A stretch of DNA of 64,000 nt from JACCXG01 sp963785755 (GTDB lineage: Bacteria > Acidobacteriota > Vicinamibacteria > Vicinamibacterales > 2-12-FULL-66-21), in contig CAWAXG010000057.1 in assembly GCA_963785755.1 (NCBI GenBank), forward strand, positions 15,350-79,349, read 5' to 3'. Positions 46,825 through 56,802 of this stretch are shown one piece after another. A program made the position numbers and the translations under genes. Below the pieces are notes generated by a model. The model was not told the origin of the DNA and searched no databases. It saw only the letters and a list, made by a program, of their open reading frames with translations. Within the stretch, counting starts at the first letter, position 1, and each line of letters begins with the position of its first letter.

Positions 46825-46863
46825 GAAGGGCGGGCTCACCGTGCTTCGTCGAACCCGCCCTTC
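46825..46863 (-). terminator. Hairpin terminator downstream of the cupredoxin gene
   Basis: GAAGGGCGGG (46825-46834) and CCCGCCCTTC (46854-46863) form a perfect 10-bp stem. Read on the minus strand it lies 20 bases past the cupredoxin stop and is followed by a short TATTTCG run. It may act in both directions, since the thioredoxin gene converges from the other side. Confidence 0.6.
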
Positions 46864-46883
46864 CTCGAGATCATCTGCGCGGT

Positions 46884-47450
46884 CTAGTTGACGCGAACCG
46901 CGCCGCGCATCCAGGGGTGGATGCAGCACTGGAACTTGTGCAGCCCGGGCTGCAGCCCCGTCACCGCCTCCGATCCGCCATAGGGCACAAAGGTCAGCGC
47001 GGCAGGATTTGCGCATTCCGGCGCGGTCTCGAGCGATCCATTGAGCGGTGCGACGAAGCCGCCGCCGAAGTCGGCCACCTCGGTGAACGTATGCGCCCGG
47101 CCGCCCCGATTGTTCACCTTTAGGCTCTGACCCGCGCGAATGGAGAGATACGAGGGCTCGTTCCGCCAGGACGGGTGGCCAATCACCTGCCCTCCGGGAG
47201 CGAGCGGGCTGAAGAGAAGCCCGAAGAACTCCGCCACGCTCACGTCTCCTGTATAGGAGTTCGAGCCGGGGAACGGCGCCTCCTCTGGACAGCCGCCAAA
47301 TTCGTCGTAATCGGTGTCGTGCTCGGAACAGTTGTCCATGATGTTGACGTTGGGGTCGGCGCCTCGCACCTGCGCCTTGACAGCGGTCGTCACCATCCAC
47401 CCGCCCATGGTCAGCATCACCACTGCCAGGGGCATCCATTTGACACGCAT
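46884..47450 (-). CDS. Secreted cupredoxin-like copper protein
   Basis: 188 residues with a signal peptide (MPLAVVMLTMGGWMVTTAVK). The beta-sandwich core LSIRAGQSLKVNNRGGRAHT supplies the first His ligand. The C-terminal loop GLHKFQCCIHPWMRGAVRV supplies Cys, His and Met in the spacing of blue-copper proteins. An N-terminal Cys-containing acidic insert (DNCSEHDTDYDEFGGCPEEA) is unusual. Likely a periplasmic electron carrier or copper store. An ATG follows GGAGGTT-type sequence (minus strand), a strong ribosome binding site. Confidence 0.85.
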   Translation of the reverse strand: MRVKWMPLAVVMLTMGGWMVTTAVKAQVRGADPNVNIMDNCSEHDTDYDEFGGCPEEAPFPGSNSYTGDVSVAEFFGLLFSPLAPGGQVIGHPSWRNEPSYLSIRAGQSLKVNNRGGRAHTFTEVADFGGGFVAPLNGSLETAPECANPAALTFVPYGGSEAVTGLQPGLHKFQCCIHPWMRGAVRVN

Positions 47451-47679
47451 GGCTGAACCTCCTCCGGATTGTTAAGTATGGGAGGGCACACTATATCCCA
47501 GCGGCCGTGAGGTCTAGCGACAGAGAGACGATATAAGCCGTATTAAGGCTTTGGTGAGGTCGACGTGTCGAGAAACGGCACGCTCATCCTGGCTGCGCCT
47601 CGGGAACGCCCACGTTCCGTCGAGCACCTGCTTGCGGGGGCGATAGGGACGCACGGTATGTCGCATATAGTTTCCGCTC

Positions 47680-49626
47680 ATGCCGCCGGCTCCAGGCACT
47701 CGCGGGAGGTCGACAGACGTGCTCGTCGCCGCAATCCTTGCGGTCGCGGTCTGCGGCATCGTCCTCGTCTGTCAGCGGTCGATCGCGTTTACTGATTTCG
47801 AATTCTGGGGCTACGACTTTCTCGTCAATCACGGCGGGTACGCGCCGGCGTCGCAGCACATTGTCCTCGTCGACTTCGATGATGCGACGTTCGCGCGGCT
47901 GCACCAGTATCCGATCTCGAGAAGAGCGTTTGCCGACGTCATCACGCGAGTCGCCGCCGGCGGCGCGCGCCTGATCGGGCTGGACGTGTTCCTGAGCGAA
48001 GCACGGAGTCCGGACGAGGACGCCGCCTTGCAGCGGGCGCTTGCCGAGGCCGGCAACGTGATCGTGGCGAGTCAGGCTGGCGCGGGAGGCGTGCCTGAGG
48101 TCAGGCCGCTGCCCATGTTCTGCGAGCCCGAACAGCCGTCAGAGATCTCCGGATTCTGCAAGGAAGGCCCTCCGGGATCCGGCCGGGCGCTCGGATACGC
48201 GTTCGTCAATCTGCCGATCGAGAGTGATGGGTTCGTTCGCCGGTTCTTTCTGTTTTCGGCCGCGCCGCATCCGGGCGTTTCGTTTCCCGCGATGCTGGCG
48301 CAGCAATACGCGGGTGAAGCGCTGAAGCCGCTCGGTCCGGATCGCGCGAGTTTTCTGAACCGGCCCATTCCATATGCGGACAGGTCCGATCGGACTGTCT
48401 GGATCGGTGCGTGGAGCCCGATGATCGCGAAGCGGATTTCAGCGATCGACCTGCTCGAATCTCGCACGGATCCGGCACGGGAGTTCCGAGACAAGCTCGT
48501 CCTCGTCGGCCAGAGCCATGATGCCGCGCGCGATCTCCTGATGTCGCCGCTGTTCAGGCCCGAACCGGCCGCGGGCGCCGCCGGCGCCCCGCGGCCCCGC
48601 CTGCGCCTTCCGGGCGTGCAGATTCACGCGTCGGCGATCGAGACGCTGCTCACCGGCCGACCGGTGGCCGCGGTCTCCCCCGCAGTGACCTGGACGTTGC
48701 TGTTCCTCGCCTGCGCTGCGGCTGTCTGGCTGGTGCTTCACCTGGATTTGGGACCGGCGAGCATCGCCATCGCGGCGATGCTGATCGCGCTCTACGCCAG
48801 CGCTCAGGCAGCACTCGCCTGGTACCATGTCTGGCTGCGTTACACGACACTTGCGTTCGGAACAGTGTTGAGCGTGCCCGCTGGGCTGGCGTACCGGTTC
48901 ATCCAGGAGAAGCTGCTTCGGTCGGAGATCACGAAGGAACGTGAACAGATCATGGGCCTGTTCGGCCGCTACGTCTCCCCGGATGTGGCGCAGCAAATCT
49001 GGGCGCGCCGCGGCGAGCTCGTCCTGGCCGGAGAGGAACGCGTGGCCACGGTGCTTTTTTCCGACATTCGGGGCTTCACGGCGATGACGGCGGGAAAGCC
49101 GTCCGACATCGTGCTTCAATGGCTCAATAGCTATCTCACCGCGATGGACGATGTGATTCGGGCGCACGGGGGGTTCCTGAACAAGTTCATCGGCGACGGG
49201 ATCATGGTCTTGTTCGGCGTCCCGCTGAGCGACGGCGTCGAGAAGGACGCCGCACGCGCGGTGCGAGCGGCGCTGGCGATGATCGAGCGGCTCGATCTGA
49301 TGAATGCAACCGGCGGATTACATCGCGAGTTTGGGCCTCTCCGCATCGGCATTGGGCTGCATACTGGGCAGCTGACATGCGGAAACGTCGGATCGAGCAG
49401 CCGGCTCGAGTATTCGGTCATCGGGGAGACCGTGAACCTGGCGTCGCGACTCGAGAGCCTCACGAAAGAGTTTCACACGTCGATCATCATGAGTCAGGCC
49501 ACCGCCGACGCGATTCGATCCGAGTTTCCCTCCACGCGTGATCTCGGCGAAACGTCCGTCCGCGGATTCGCGGACAAGATTCACATCTATGCAGTAGAGG
49601 TGCAGGAGCCCGTCAAACAGTCATGA
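47680..49626 (+). CDS. CHASE2-domain adenylate/guanylate cyclase (class III)
   Basis: 648 residues. An N-terminal membrane helix (VLVAAILAVAVCGIVLVC) is followed by an extracytoplasmic CHASE2 sensor (about 35-330; ISRRAFADVITRVAAGGARL, IGLDVFLSE, IDLLESRTD), three membrane helices (about 335-410) and a class III cyclase catalytic domain. Both metal-binding Asp are visible (VLFSDIRGFTAM and KFIGDGIMVLFG), with the GIGLHTGQLTCGNVGSSSRL and VIGETVNLASRLE segments. It converts ATP (or GTP) to the cyclic nucleotide in response to an outside signal. ATGA overlap with the next gene; the WD40-caspase gene follows co-directionally. Confidence 0.93.
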   Translation: MPPAPGTRGRSTDVLVAAILAVAVCGIVLVCQRSIAFTDFEFWGYDFLVNHGGYAPASQHIVLVDFDDATFARLHQYPISRRAFADVITRVAAGGARLIGLDVFLSEARSPDEDAALQRALAEAGNVIVASQAGAGGVPEVRPLPMFCEPEQPSEISGFCKEGPPGSGRALGYAFVNLPIESDGFVRRFFLFSAAPHPGVSFPAMLAQQYAGEALKPLGPDRASFLNRPIPYADRSDRTVWIGAWSPMIAKRISAIDLLESRTDPAREFRDKLVLVGQSHDAARDLLMSPLFRPEPAAGAAGAPRPRLRLPGVQIHASAIETLLTGRPVAAVSPAVTWTLLFLACAAAVWLVLHLDLGPASIAIAAMLIALYASAQAALAWYHVWLRYTTLAFGTVLSVPAGLAYRFIQEKLLRSEITKEREQIMGLFGRYVSPDVAQQIWARRGELVLAGEERVATVLFSDIRGFTAMTAGKPSDIVLQWLNSYLTAMDDVIRAHGGFLNKFIGDGIMVLFGVPLSDGVEKDAARAVRAALAMIERLDLMNATGGLHREFGPLRIGIGLHTGQLTCGNVGSSSRLEYSVIGETVNLASRLESLTKEFHTSIIMSQATADAIRSEFPSTRDLGETSVRGFADKIHIYAVEVQEPVKQS

Positions 49627-50387
49627 CCACCTTCTTTGTACCCAGGGCAGGGATGCTCGTGCTCTCGATGGCCTTGGCCGTTGCGGCCGCGTTTGCCCAG
49701 AATCCCCCGCAGACGGGGCAGGACAAGGGGATCGAACCGAAGACGCCGGTGAAGCGGGTGCGTGTGGACCTGACTGGTTTCGAGCTGGGCAAGGCGCCTC
49801 CTCCAAAATCCTCCACCCAGATCGGCGGCGGCACACGCTCGACGGGCGGCGAGACGACACTGCTCGCACCGGTCATCGGTCGTTGCTACAGCGCGACACC
49901 GTCCCTCGCATGGACGCACACGGCACAGGTGCAGGCCTTCGAAGTGCGGCTGTTCGATCAGGCCGGCACGCTCGTGCATCGGATGCCGGTCTCGGGGCGG
50001 CAGGCCGTCCTTCCGGCGGATCATCAGCTCGAGCCCGGCAGCACGCTGCAATGGGGCGTGCAGCCGCGGGCCGCGATGCTCGGTGGACCGTCCGCGAAAT
50101 CGACGATCAAGCGGCTGAGCGCCGCCGAGTTGGCCGAGGTCTCGCAACAACTCAAGGCGGCCGGTCCAGGCGCGGCCGATCCGATGGAGTGGAGCGCACG
50201 GGTCTTCACCGATCGTCGGCTCTGGTACGATGCGATTTCGGCGTGGTCCGACTTGATCCAGCGCTTTCCGAACCGCGCAGACCTGCGCGAACGGCGCGGA
50301 GAGGTGTACCAGCAGCTTCCAGCCACGCAGTCCCTTGCAGAGGACGATTTCGCTGCGGCCGAGAAGCTGCGCGCAGGACGACTGTGA
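49623..50387 (+). CDS. Secreted DUF928-like protein
   Basis: 254 residues with a signal peptide (GMLVLSMALAVAAAFAQ). The core reads IGGGTRSTGGETTLLAPVIG, AFEVRLFDQAGTLVHRMPVS and LPADHQLEPGSTLQWGVQPR, the order of features seen in DUF928 (GGGTR-type start, beta-sandwich with a strand-turn-strand middle). A helical TPR-like tail follows (DRRLWYDAISAWSDLIQRFP). In cyanobacteria DUF928 genes often neighbour CHASE2 and CHAT or caspase-like genes, as here. Overlaps the cyclase stop (ATGA). The family assignment is by resemblance, not by a search. Confidence 0.7.
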   Translation: MTTFFVPRAGMLVLSMALAVAAAFAQNPPQTGQDKGIEPKTPVKRVRVDLTGFELGKAPPPKSSTQIGGGTRSTGGETTLLAPVIGRCYSATPSLAWTHTAQVQAFEVRLFDQAGTLVHRMPVSGRQAVLPADHQLEPGSTLQWGVQPRAAMLGGPSAKSTIKRLSAAELAEVSQQLKAAGPGAADPMEWSARVFTDRRLWYDAISAWSDLIQRFPNRADLRERRGEVYQQLPATQSLAEDDFAAAEKLRAGRL

Positions 50388-50401
50388 TGGTCGCGCCGAG
50401 A

Positions 50402-50454
50402 GGCCTTGACCGGTTCGAATCTCAATTTTTGAGTCAAAGTTTCCGGTCAAGGCC
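50402..50454. repeat. Large palindrome after the DUF928-like gene
   Basis: GGCCTTGACCGG (50402-50413) pairs exactly with CCGGTCAAGGCC (50443-50454). Inside, CTCAA/TTGAG forms a second stem around TTT, so the whole element is one extended hairpin. It could terminate or attenuate transcription between the cyclase operon and the WD40-caspase gene. Confidence 0.65.
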
Positions 50455-50491
50455 GTCCGCGCGTCAGCGCGGCGTAATCAAAGAATGCGAC

Positions 50492-50535
50492 CTAGCGAGG
50501 CGGAGCCTCGAGGGTCTGAGGCGCAGCCTCGCTAG
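50492..50535. repeat. Second hairpin, imperfect 18-bp arms
   Basis: CTAGCGAGGCGGAGCCTC (50492-50509) and GAGGCGCAGCCTCGCTAG (50518-50535) are inverted copies with 16 of 18 matches and an 8-base loop. It sits 42 bases before the WD40-caspase start. The motif resembles dispersed palindromic repeats frequent in related genomes. Confidence 0.65.
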
Positions 50536-50577
50536 CAGTCGCTCACCGCAATCAGACAGCACCGAGAGATAAACCCT

Positions 50578-53500
50578 ATGGCACCTGCCGTCACCGGATC
50601 GGTCCGAATGTTCGCGAGTGTTCTGATGCTGGCCGTCCTCTCTTCTGACGCGCCGCGCGCGATGCAGACGCCGGCCGCCGCGCCAAAACCCGAGCTCGTG
50701 CTGCAGACGGGCCAGTCCACGGTGAGTCACCTCGCGTTCAGTCCTGATGGGCGACTGCTCGCGTCGGGCGGTTTCTACGACAACGCCCTGCATTTGTGGG
50801 AGGTCTCGACCGGCTTTCAGGTTCGCAGGCTCGAGCCGACGGCCGCCAGCGGCGACTTCGGTCAGCTGGGGGTCTCGGCCGTTGCCTTCGGGCCCGCCAA
50901 TCGGCTCGTCGCCGCCGGTTTCATGGACGGCGGGGCGGCGGTCTGGGAGATCGCGACCGGGCGCAAGGTCCGGGAGTTCGCCGCACCGCGTGGCGATTCC
51001 ATTACCGCGATGACCTTCGTCGGGTTCGACCGCGACGAGAAGTTGCTCATCGGAAGCACCGGTGAGATGACGCGCATCTGGGACCTCGCCTCGGGCGCCG
51101 AGCGCAGCAGCGATAGGTCGCAGGCGGTCTGCGCCGCGGGGCTGTCGCCCAGCGGAAAGGAACTGATCACGCTGGAGATGGGCATGCCCTCGGCCAGGGA
51201 CTCGCAGAAGGAGACGAGGAAGCTGATGGAGCAGATGAGGAAAGGGCAATCGGGGGCCATGGTGCCCGGCTCTTTCTTCTCCGCCGACCTCGTGCTGAAG
51301 GACATCAACTCCGGCCGACAGACGACCAAAAAATCGATCCGCGGTGTGGGACCGACGAGACCAGGCGGGACGTGCGCCGTGACGACAACGGACGGCCGCA
51401 TCCTGGTCCCCGTCGTCATGAACGACACCATCCACGTGATAGACGCGCTGGCGGGTGGGAACCCGCGAATCCTGACATCCCCGGACCCGTTGTCCGGCCT
51501 GACCACCTCGTTGTCGGTGAGCAAGGACGGCCGTGCGGTCGCGTTCGCGTCGGGCAGCGCCGTCACCGTCTGGGATGTCAGCCGTCCGACTCCTGCTTAC
51601 GTCAAGCGGATCGACACCGGTCGAGCCTCGGGGACCGCCGGATTGGACATGAAATTCGACTTCAGTCCGGACGGCCGCTTGATTGCGATTGGCACGATGG
51701 ACGGCGTGATCCTGATCTGCGAGCGTGCGACCGGACGCGAGATCACGCGATTCACTGGCGGTGTCAACATCCCGTTTTCCGTCGCATTTGCCCAGGCGGG
51801 CCGCCGTTTGTTTTCGGGTGAGCGAACCAGCTGGAATCTCGACTCAGGTCGCGCGGAGAGGGTGACCGGAGGACCCTTCAGCATCGCAACCGCCATCAGC
51901 GAAGATGGCCGGACCCTCGCGATCGCGCATATGAGCGGCCCGGCGGTCGAGATCTGGGACGCGAGTCAAAAGACTCGCGTGTCGACGCTGGCGCCCGCCG
52001 GCACCGCGCGCGCCATGGCCGTCGGGCTCAGCCGCGACGGGAAGCTGGCCGCAGTGAGCTACTTCGCGCCTCCGCAACTGAAGAGTCCGACCGAGTTGCT
52101 GTCGGGCCTCGGCTTCGATCCGGCGCAGCTCATGGGACAGCAGCCGCAGGCCAAAGGGAAGGGCAAGGGCGCGGCACCGGTGATGGATACCGCTGCGCTG
52201 GAGAAGATCCAGGAGCAGATGATGAATCTGGTCATGGGCAAGGGCGGCGATGGACTGAGCGGACAGATCAAGGTGTTCGAGACCGCGACCGGCAAGGAGG
52301 TCTCGACGCTGACCGGCCCGGTGTCGATCGGTGCCATCGCACAGAGTCTCGAATTCAGCCCCGACGCCACGCGCGTGGCCGTGAGCTATCGATTCTCCCC
52401 CGATCCGTTCGTCTTCAATCTCGCGACCGGCCAGCGCGTGGCCCTGGGCCCGGTTGCGACGCCGCAGCCCCCGCAGCCGGGCGTTCCGCAGGGCCTGCAG
52501 GATCTCGTCGCCGATTCTCGTCTTGGTGCGCGGTTCACCGGTACGATCGCCTTCAGTCCCGACGGCCGTCAGATGGCTGTGCCGATCCAGAACCTCGAGG
52601 GCGGTAACACCGCTCAGGGGCGCGTGCGGTCGTCCGGCAAGGGGCAGCCGAATCGCTCCGCGTCGGGAAGCGGCGGACTTGCGGTCACGGGAGGACCGAT
52701 TGAGATCTGGGACGTGGCGTCGGTCCGAAAGATCTCCGAGCTGCCTGGCCACCCCGACGGTACCCGTCACGCCGTGTACAGTTCGGACGGGAAGACGATC
52801 GCCACGAGCAGCTACGACAACGACATTACGCTCTGGGATGTCGCGACTGGACGCGAGATTCGCAAGATCGGCCGGGCATCGTCGACGATCAACGCGCTCG
52901 CACTGTCCCCCGACGCGAAGCTGCTGGCGACGGGAGGCTTCGACGGTGCCACGCGTTTGTGGGATACCACGAAGGGCGAGCAGGTGGCGACGCTGCTGTC
53001 GGTGAACGACGGCGGCGACTGGTTGGTCGTCACGCCGGACGGCCTCTTCGATGGATCGCCCGTGGCGTGGAACAAGATTCTCTGGCGCTTCAGCGAGAAC
53101 ACCTTCGACGTCGCGCCGGTCGAGGTGTTCTTCAACGAGTACTGACTATCCGGACCTCCTCGCGGATCTGCTGTCGGGCAAGCGGCCGCGGGCGGCCGTC
53201 GATCTTGCCCGGAAAGACCGGCGGCAGGCGGAGGTGACCGTCGCGCTGCCCGGGATCGCCGCCGGCGGCGAGATCTCGACGCGCGACGTGACGGTCAAGG
53301 TTCACGTGACGAAAGCGCCGGCGGGCGCGCGCGATCTGCGGTTGTTCCGCAACGGGTCGCTCGTGAAGATCTGGCACGGCGACGCAATGCAGGCCGGCAA
53401 CTTCGAGGTCACGGTGCCGATCGTGGCGGGCAACAATCGCTTCACGGCGTACGTATTCAATAAAGACAACGTCAAGAGCACGGATGCGTCCGCGAACGTC

Positions 53501-54409
53501 GTGGGCGCGGCATCGCTGAACCGCAAAGGGGTCGCGCACGTGCTGGCGATCGGGATCGACGAGTACGTCAATCCCGACTACAACCTGCGCTATGCGGTCG
53601 CGGACGCGCGAAGTTTCAGCGCGGACGTGAAAGCGCAACTCGAGCGGCTCAACCGGTTCGACCGCGTAGACGTGACGCTCGTGACGAACACGGATGCGAC
53701 GAAGGCGAACATCCTGAAAGCGATCACTGACCTGTCGGCTCGTGCGCAGCCGGAAGACGACGTGCTCGTCTTCGTGGCGAGCCACGGCACCGCGGCCGCC
53801 GATCGCTTCTACGTGATTCCGTCGGACTTGGGATACATGGGCAAACGGACCGAGCTCGACGAGAAATCTGTGGAGACCATCCTCGCCCACAGCCTCTCGG
53901 ATCAGGAGCTCGAGCAGGCGTTCGAGCCGATGAACGCGGGTCGGCTGCTGCTCGTCATCGATGCGTGCAATTCGGGGCAGGCGCTCGAGGCCGAGGAGAA
54001 GCGCCGTGGGCCGATGAACTCGAAGGGGCTGGCGCAACTGGCCTACGAGAAAGGGATGTACGTGCTGACGGCGTCCCAGAGTTTTCAAGCGGCGCAGGAA
54101 GTCTCGCAGCTCGGACACGGGCTGCTGACGTATGCGCTCGTGACGGAAGGGCTCGATAAAGGTGCGGCCGACACCACGCCGAAGGATGGCAAAGTCATCG
54201 CGCGCGAGTGGCTCGACTATGCGACGAATCGGGTTCCGCTCATTCAGATTGAGAAAATGGACGAAGCGCGCAAGCTCGGTCGATCGCTGCGGTTCGGTGC
54301 CGCGCCGAGGGGCGACAGCGACACCGACGGCGCGCAGCATCCGCGGGTCTTCTACCGGCGCGAACTGGACGACGCGGTCTGGATCGTCGCGACTCCACGC
54401 GTGCCATGA
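50578..54409 (+). CDS. WD40-repeat caspase-like protease (metacaspase/C14), frameshifted
   Basis: Restored length about 1276 residues. There is a signal-like N-terminus, then WD40-type repeats over about 800 residues (HLAFSPDGRLLASGGFYDNA, LALSPDAKLLATGGFDGATR), ending in LFDGSPVAWNKILWRFSENT and VEVFFNEY followed by TGA at 53143. The next frame continues at once with DYPDLLADLLSGKRPRAAVD, a Greek-key type domain and a caspase domain with both catalytic residues: His in VFVASHGTAAADR (codon 53783) and Cys in LLLVIDACNSGQALE (codon 53966). Removing one base near 53142 gives one reading frame. Targets are unknown. Likely signalling or cell-death role linked to the cyclase upstream. Confidence 0.85.
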
Positions 54410-54613
54410 CCCAATGACTGATTGAGATACGGCCGGTTGCGGATGTGAGCGAAATGATGAAGGAGAGCGAGCAGCGGCGACGAAGGAACATGGCACGTTG
54501 AGAGCGAGCCGTCGGAAGAATGACCAGGATCGTGGCGGCGCTGGCCTGGTGGCAATCCTGTTTTTCAGATGGCTTGGTCAGGCATCTTGCTGGTGTGGGC
54601 TCGTGCCTGCATG

Positions 54614-56473
54614 TCACTGGCGCACGCGAGACAGCCGGAACGCGGCCATCTCCTCGCCGTTGCGCACCAGCAGGACGTCGCCAACCAGTGCCGGGTGATT
54701 CCAGGTCTTGCCCTCGATAGCCTTGAACCGTGCGACTTCCGTGAACCGATCGGGGGTTGCGCTCACCAGCGCCAGCTCACCCTCCTCCGAGATCACCAGC
54801 AGCAGGTCCTGTTCCGGCAGAAGCACCATCTGCCCGTGCCCGTAGCGTCCGCCCTTCCACTTCCGGCTGCCGTCCGCGAGGTCGATGCACGCGAGGATGC
54901 TGCCGTCGAAGCCGAAGGCGAGCTCCTTGTGCACCACGAAGTCGTTGTAAAAGGGCTTCAGGCCGCGCGACGTCCACCGTTCTTCGATCGTCCACGCGCC
55001 GGCGCCGCGCTTGACGGCGATCCGGCGCATGCCGATTCCGGCCATCGCGTCGCCGGCGGCGAGCAGGATGTCGCCATTCGACGTCCGCGCCGGCTGCAGG
55101 ATGCTGGCGTTCGGCACCCATCTGTGCTCCCACAGCATCGTGCCGTCTGCCGGCGAAACGCTCGTGGTGCGCGCTCCTCTCATGAGCAGGACTTGCCGGA
55201 CGCCGTCGATCGTCATCAGATGCGGCGAGCTGTACCCGGCGCCGCCCTCCGGCCCCATCCACCGGCGCTCCCCCGTCGCGGCGGCGTAGCCTGCCAGCCG
55301 GCCGGATGCAGCCACGATGACGATATCGTCGACCACGAGCGGCGAACTGGTGAACCCCCAGCCGGGATCCTCCGCGCCCGTATCAGCGACGGGATTGCGC
55401 GACCACACGACCGCTCCACTCCGGGCGTCGAGAGCGTTCAGGATTCCCGTCGCACCGAACGTGTAGACGCGGCCGTTGCTCAGCGTCGGCGTCCCGCGCG
55501 GACCGGCTCCGCCGACCGTCTCCCAGAACCGCGCGGCGTCGCGATGCTGCCAGATCGGCTCGCCGGTGCGCAGGTTGTAGGACGCAACGACCTCCTCGTC
55601 GCCGCGCTGTTCCTGTGTGTAGAGCCGATCTCCGTGGACCGCAAAGGACGACCAGCCGGGGCCGACCGGCCGACGCCACATTTCTACGGGCGGCGACGCT
55701 TCCCAGTTGGTTGCGACCGTCACGGCGCGGACGACGCCGTCCCGACCAGGCCCGCGAAAGCCGGGCCATTCGGCCAGCGTGACATGCGGCTCCTCTGGGA
55801 CCGCCGCGGATGTCGGCTCGCCTGTGGCAGCAGTCGCTGGACGAGGCTCGACCGCGGGCCGATCCACCGGCGCCGCAGTCCGTTCTGATGCGGGAACGGG
55901 CGCGTCGGGCTTTGTCGGCGCGGGTGCCGGCGTCCCCGGTTTGGCGGCAAGTTCCTGCAGCCGGTACTCCGGACTCGGCGTCCATCGCCAGTGAAGCTCC
56001 AACCCGCCGTCGCCGGTGAAGCCGCCGATGCGCAGCAGCATCCAGGCAGAACAGGCGGCCACAATCGTCGCGATCAGCGATGCCCGGCGAACGCGGTCAG
56101 CAAGCCGCGCGGTGGCGACAGCCCAAGCGACGAGCGCAACACTCGTGGCCGGGATTGCGAGGATCGGAAACAGCGGTCCCTTCCCCGGGTCCCCAATCGA
56201 AATGTGGAGGAAGCGGGACGTCACCAGCGTCGCGACAGCCATCAGGGCGATCGCGCCAATGCGCTCGGACCACGGCGCGCGGCTGAAGAACAGCCACCAC
56301 AGGAGGATCAGCAACCCACCAGCGAGTCCTCCGAGAAACCTGAGAGGGGGCCCTGCCGGACCGAGCAACGGAACGGCGAGATGGAAGCAAACGAGCAGCG
56401 CCGCGAGGGCAATGCCCGGCCAGAGGCGAAGCGGCTTCCGCCGGGAAGAATGGTCGGTTTGCTCTATAGGCAT
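54614..56473 (-). CDS. Membrane-anchored PQQ-like beta-propeller protein
   Basis: 619 residues. The N-terminal 170 residues hold five membrane helices (PGIALAALLVCFHLAVPLL; LGGLAGGLLILLWWLFF and so on). A Pro-rich linker leads to a PQQ-like (PF13360/BamB-like) propeller: AEWPGFRGPGRDGVVRAVTV is the classical entry motif, then repeats such as LYTQEQRGDEEVVASYNLRT and VYTFGATGILNALDARSGAV. The propeller faces the periplasm. Function in protein scaffolding or quinoprotein-like binding is unknown. The 204 bases between it and the caspase end hold no gene. Confidence 0.9.
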   Translation of the reverse strand: MPIEQTDHSSRRKPLRLWPGIALAALLVCFHLAVPLLGPAGPPLRFLGGLAGGLLILLWWLFFSRAPWSERIGAIALMAVATLVTSRFLHISIGDPGKGPLFPILAIPATSVALVAWAVATARLADRVRRASLIATIVAACSAWMLLRIGGFTGDGGLELHWRWTPSPEYRLQELAAKPGTPAPAPTKPDAPVPASERTAAPVDRPAVEPRPATAATGEPTSAAVPEEPHVTLAEWPGFRGPGRDGVVRAVTVATNWEASPPVEMWRRPVGPGWSSFAVHGDRLYTQEQRGDEEVVASYNLRTGEPIWQHRDAARFWETVGGAGPRGTPTLSNGRVYTFGATGILNALDARSGAVVWSRNPVADTGAEDPGWGFTSSPLVVDDIVIVAASGRLAGYAAATGERRWMGPEGGAGYSSPHLMTIDGVRQVLLMRGARTTSVSPADGTMLWEHRWVPNASILQPARTSNGDILLAAGDAMAGIGMRRIAVKRGAGAWTIEERWTSRGLKPFYNDFVVHKELAFGFDGSILACIDLADGSRKWKGGRYGHGQMVLLPEQDLLLVISEEGELALVSATPDRFTEVARFKAIEGKTWNHPALVGDVLLVRNGEEMAAFRLSRVRQ

Positions 56474-56568
56474 GCCTGGGCCTCTCCAGCCGAGTGTGTC
56501 GGTGAGCGAAGGCTGAGCTATTCCGATCTGAGCTCGAGCCGATGATCGTCAGGTGTCCTGGCCATAGT

Positions 56569-56606
56569 CGTAGAGGGTCTACGGCCTTAGACGTAGGGTG
56601 TCTACG
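56569..56606. promoter_or_regulatory. Tandem palindromic operators upstream of the MFS gene
   Basis: CGTAGA-GGG-TCTACG (56569-56583) and CGTAG-GGTGT-CTACG (56592-56606) are successive palindromes sharing the CGTAG/CTACG half-site, spaced eight bases apart. They lie about 200 bases upstream of the MFS start, between it and the divergent PQQ-like gene. The pattern recalls BlaI/MecI-type sites, though no such regulator is in the window. The rest of 56474-56802 shows nothing recognisable. Confidence 0.5.
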
Positions 56607-56802
56607 GCTTGTTCCGGTGAGACTTGACGAGCTCCAGGTGAGCCGTGAGGGCCCAGGATATCGGCGACAGGATAACAGCACGAACGATGGCGCTTCCAGC
56701 GAGGGCGGGTTCGCACACTGAAGCCACGAAACTGATTGCGCACGGTCGACGGACACTGGTAGCTTCACCCGCGAAGCCGCCGCGCCGTCGATTCGACTCT
56801 CC

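Noticed and set aside
50405..50430. GGTTCGAATC resembling a tRNA T-arm
   Set aside because: It is part of a perfect hairpin; no acceptor stem, anticodon arm or D-arm can be drawn around it.
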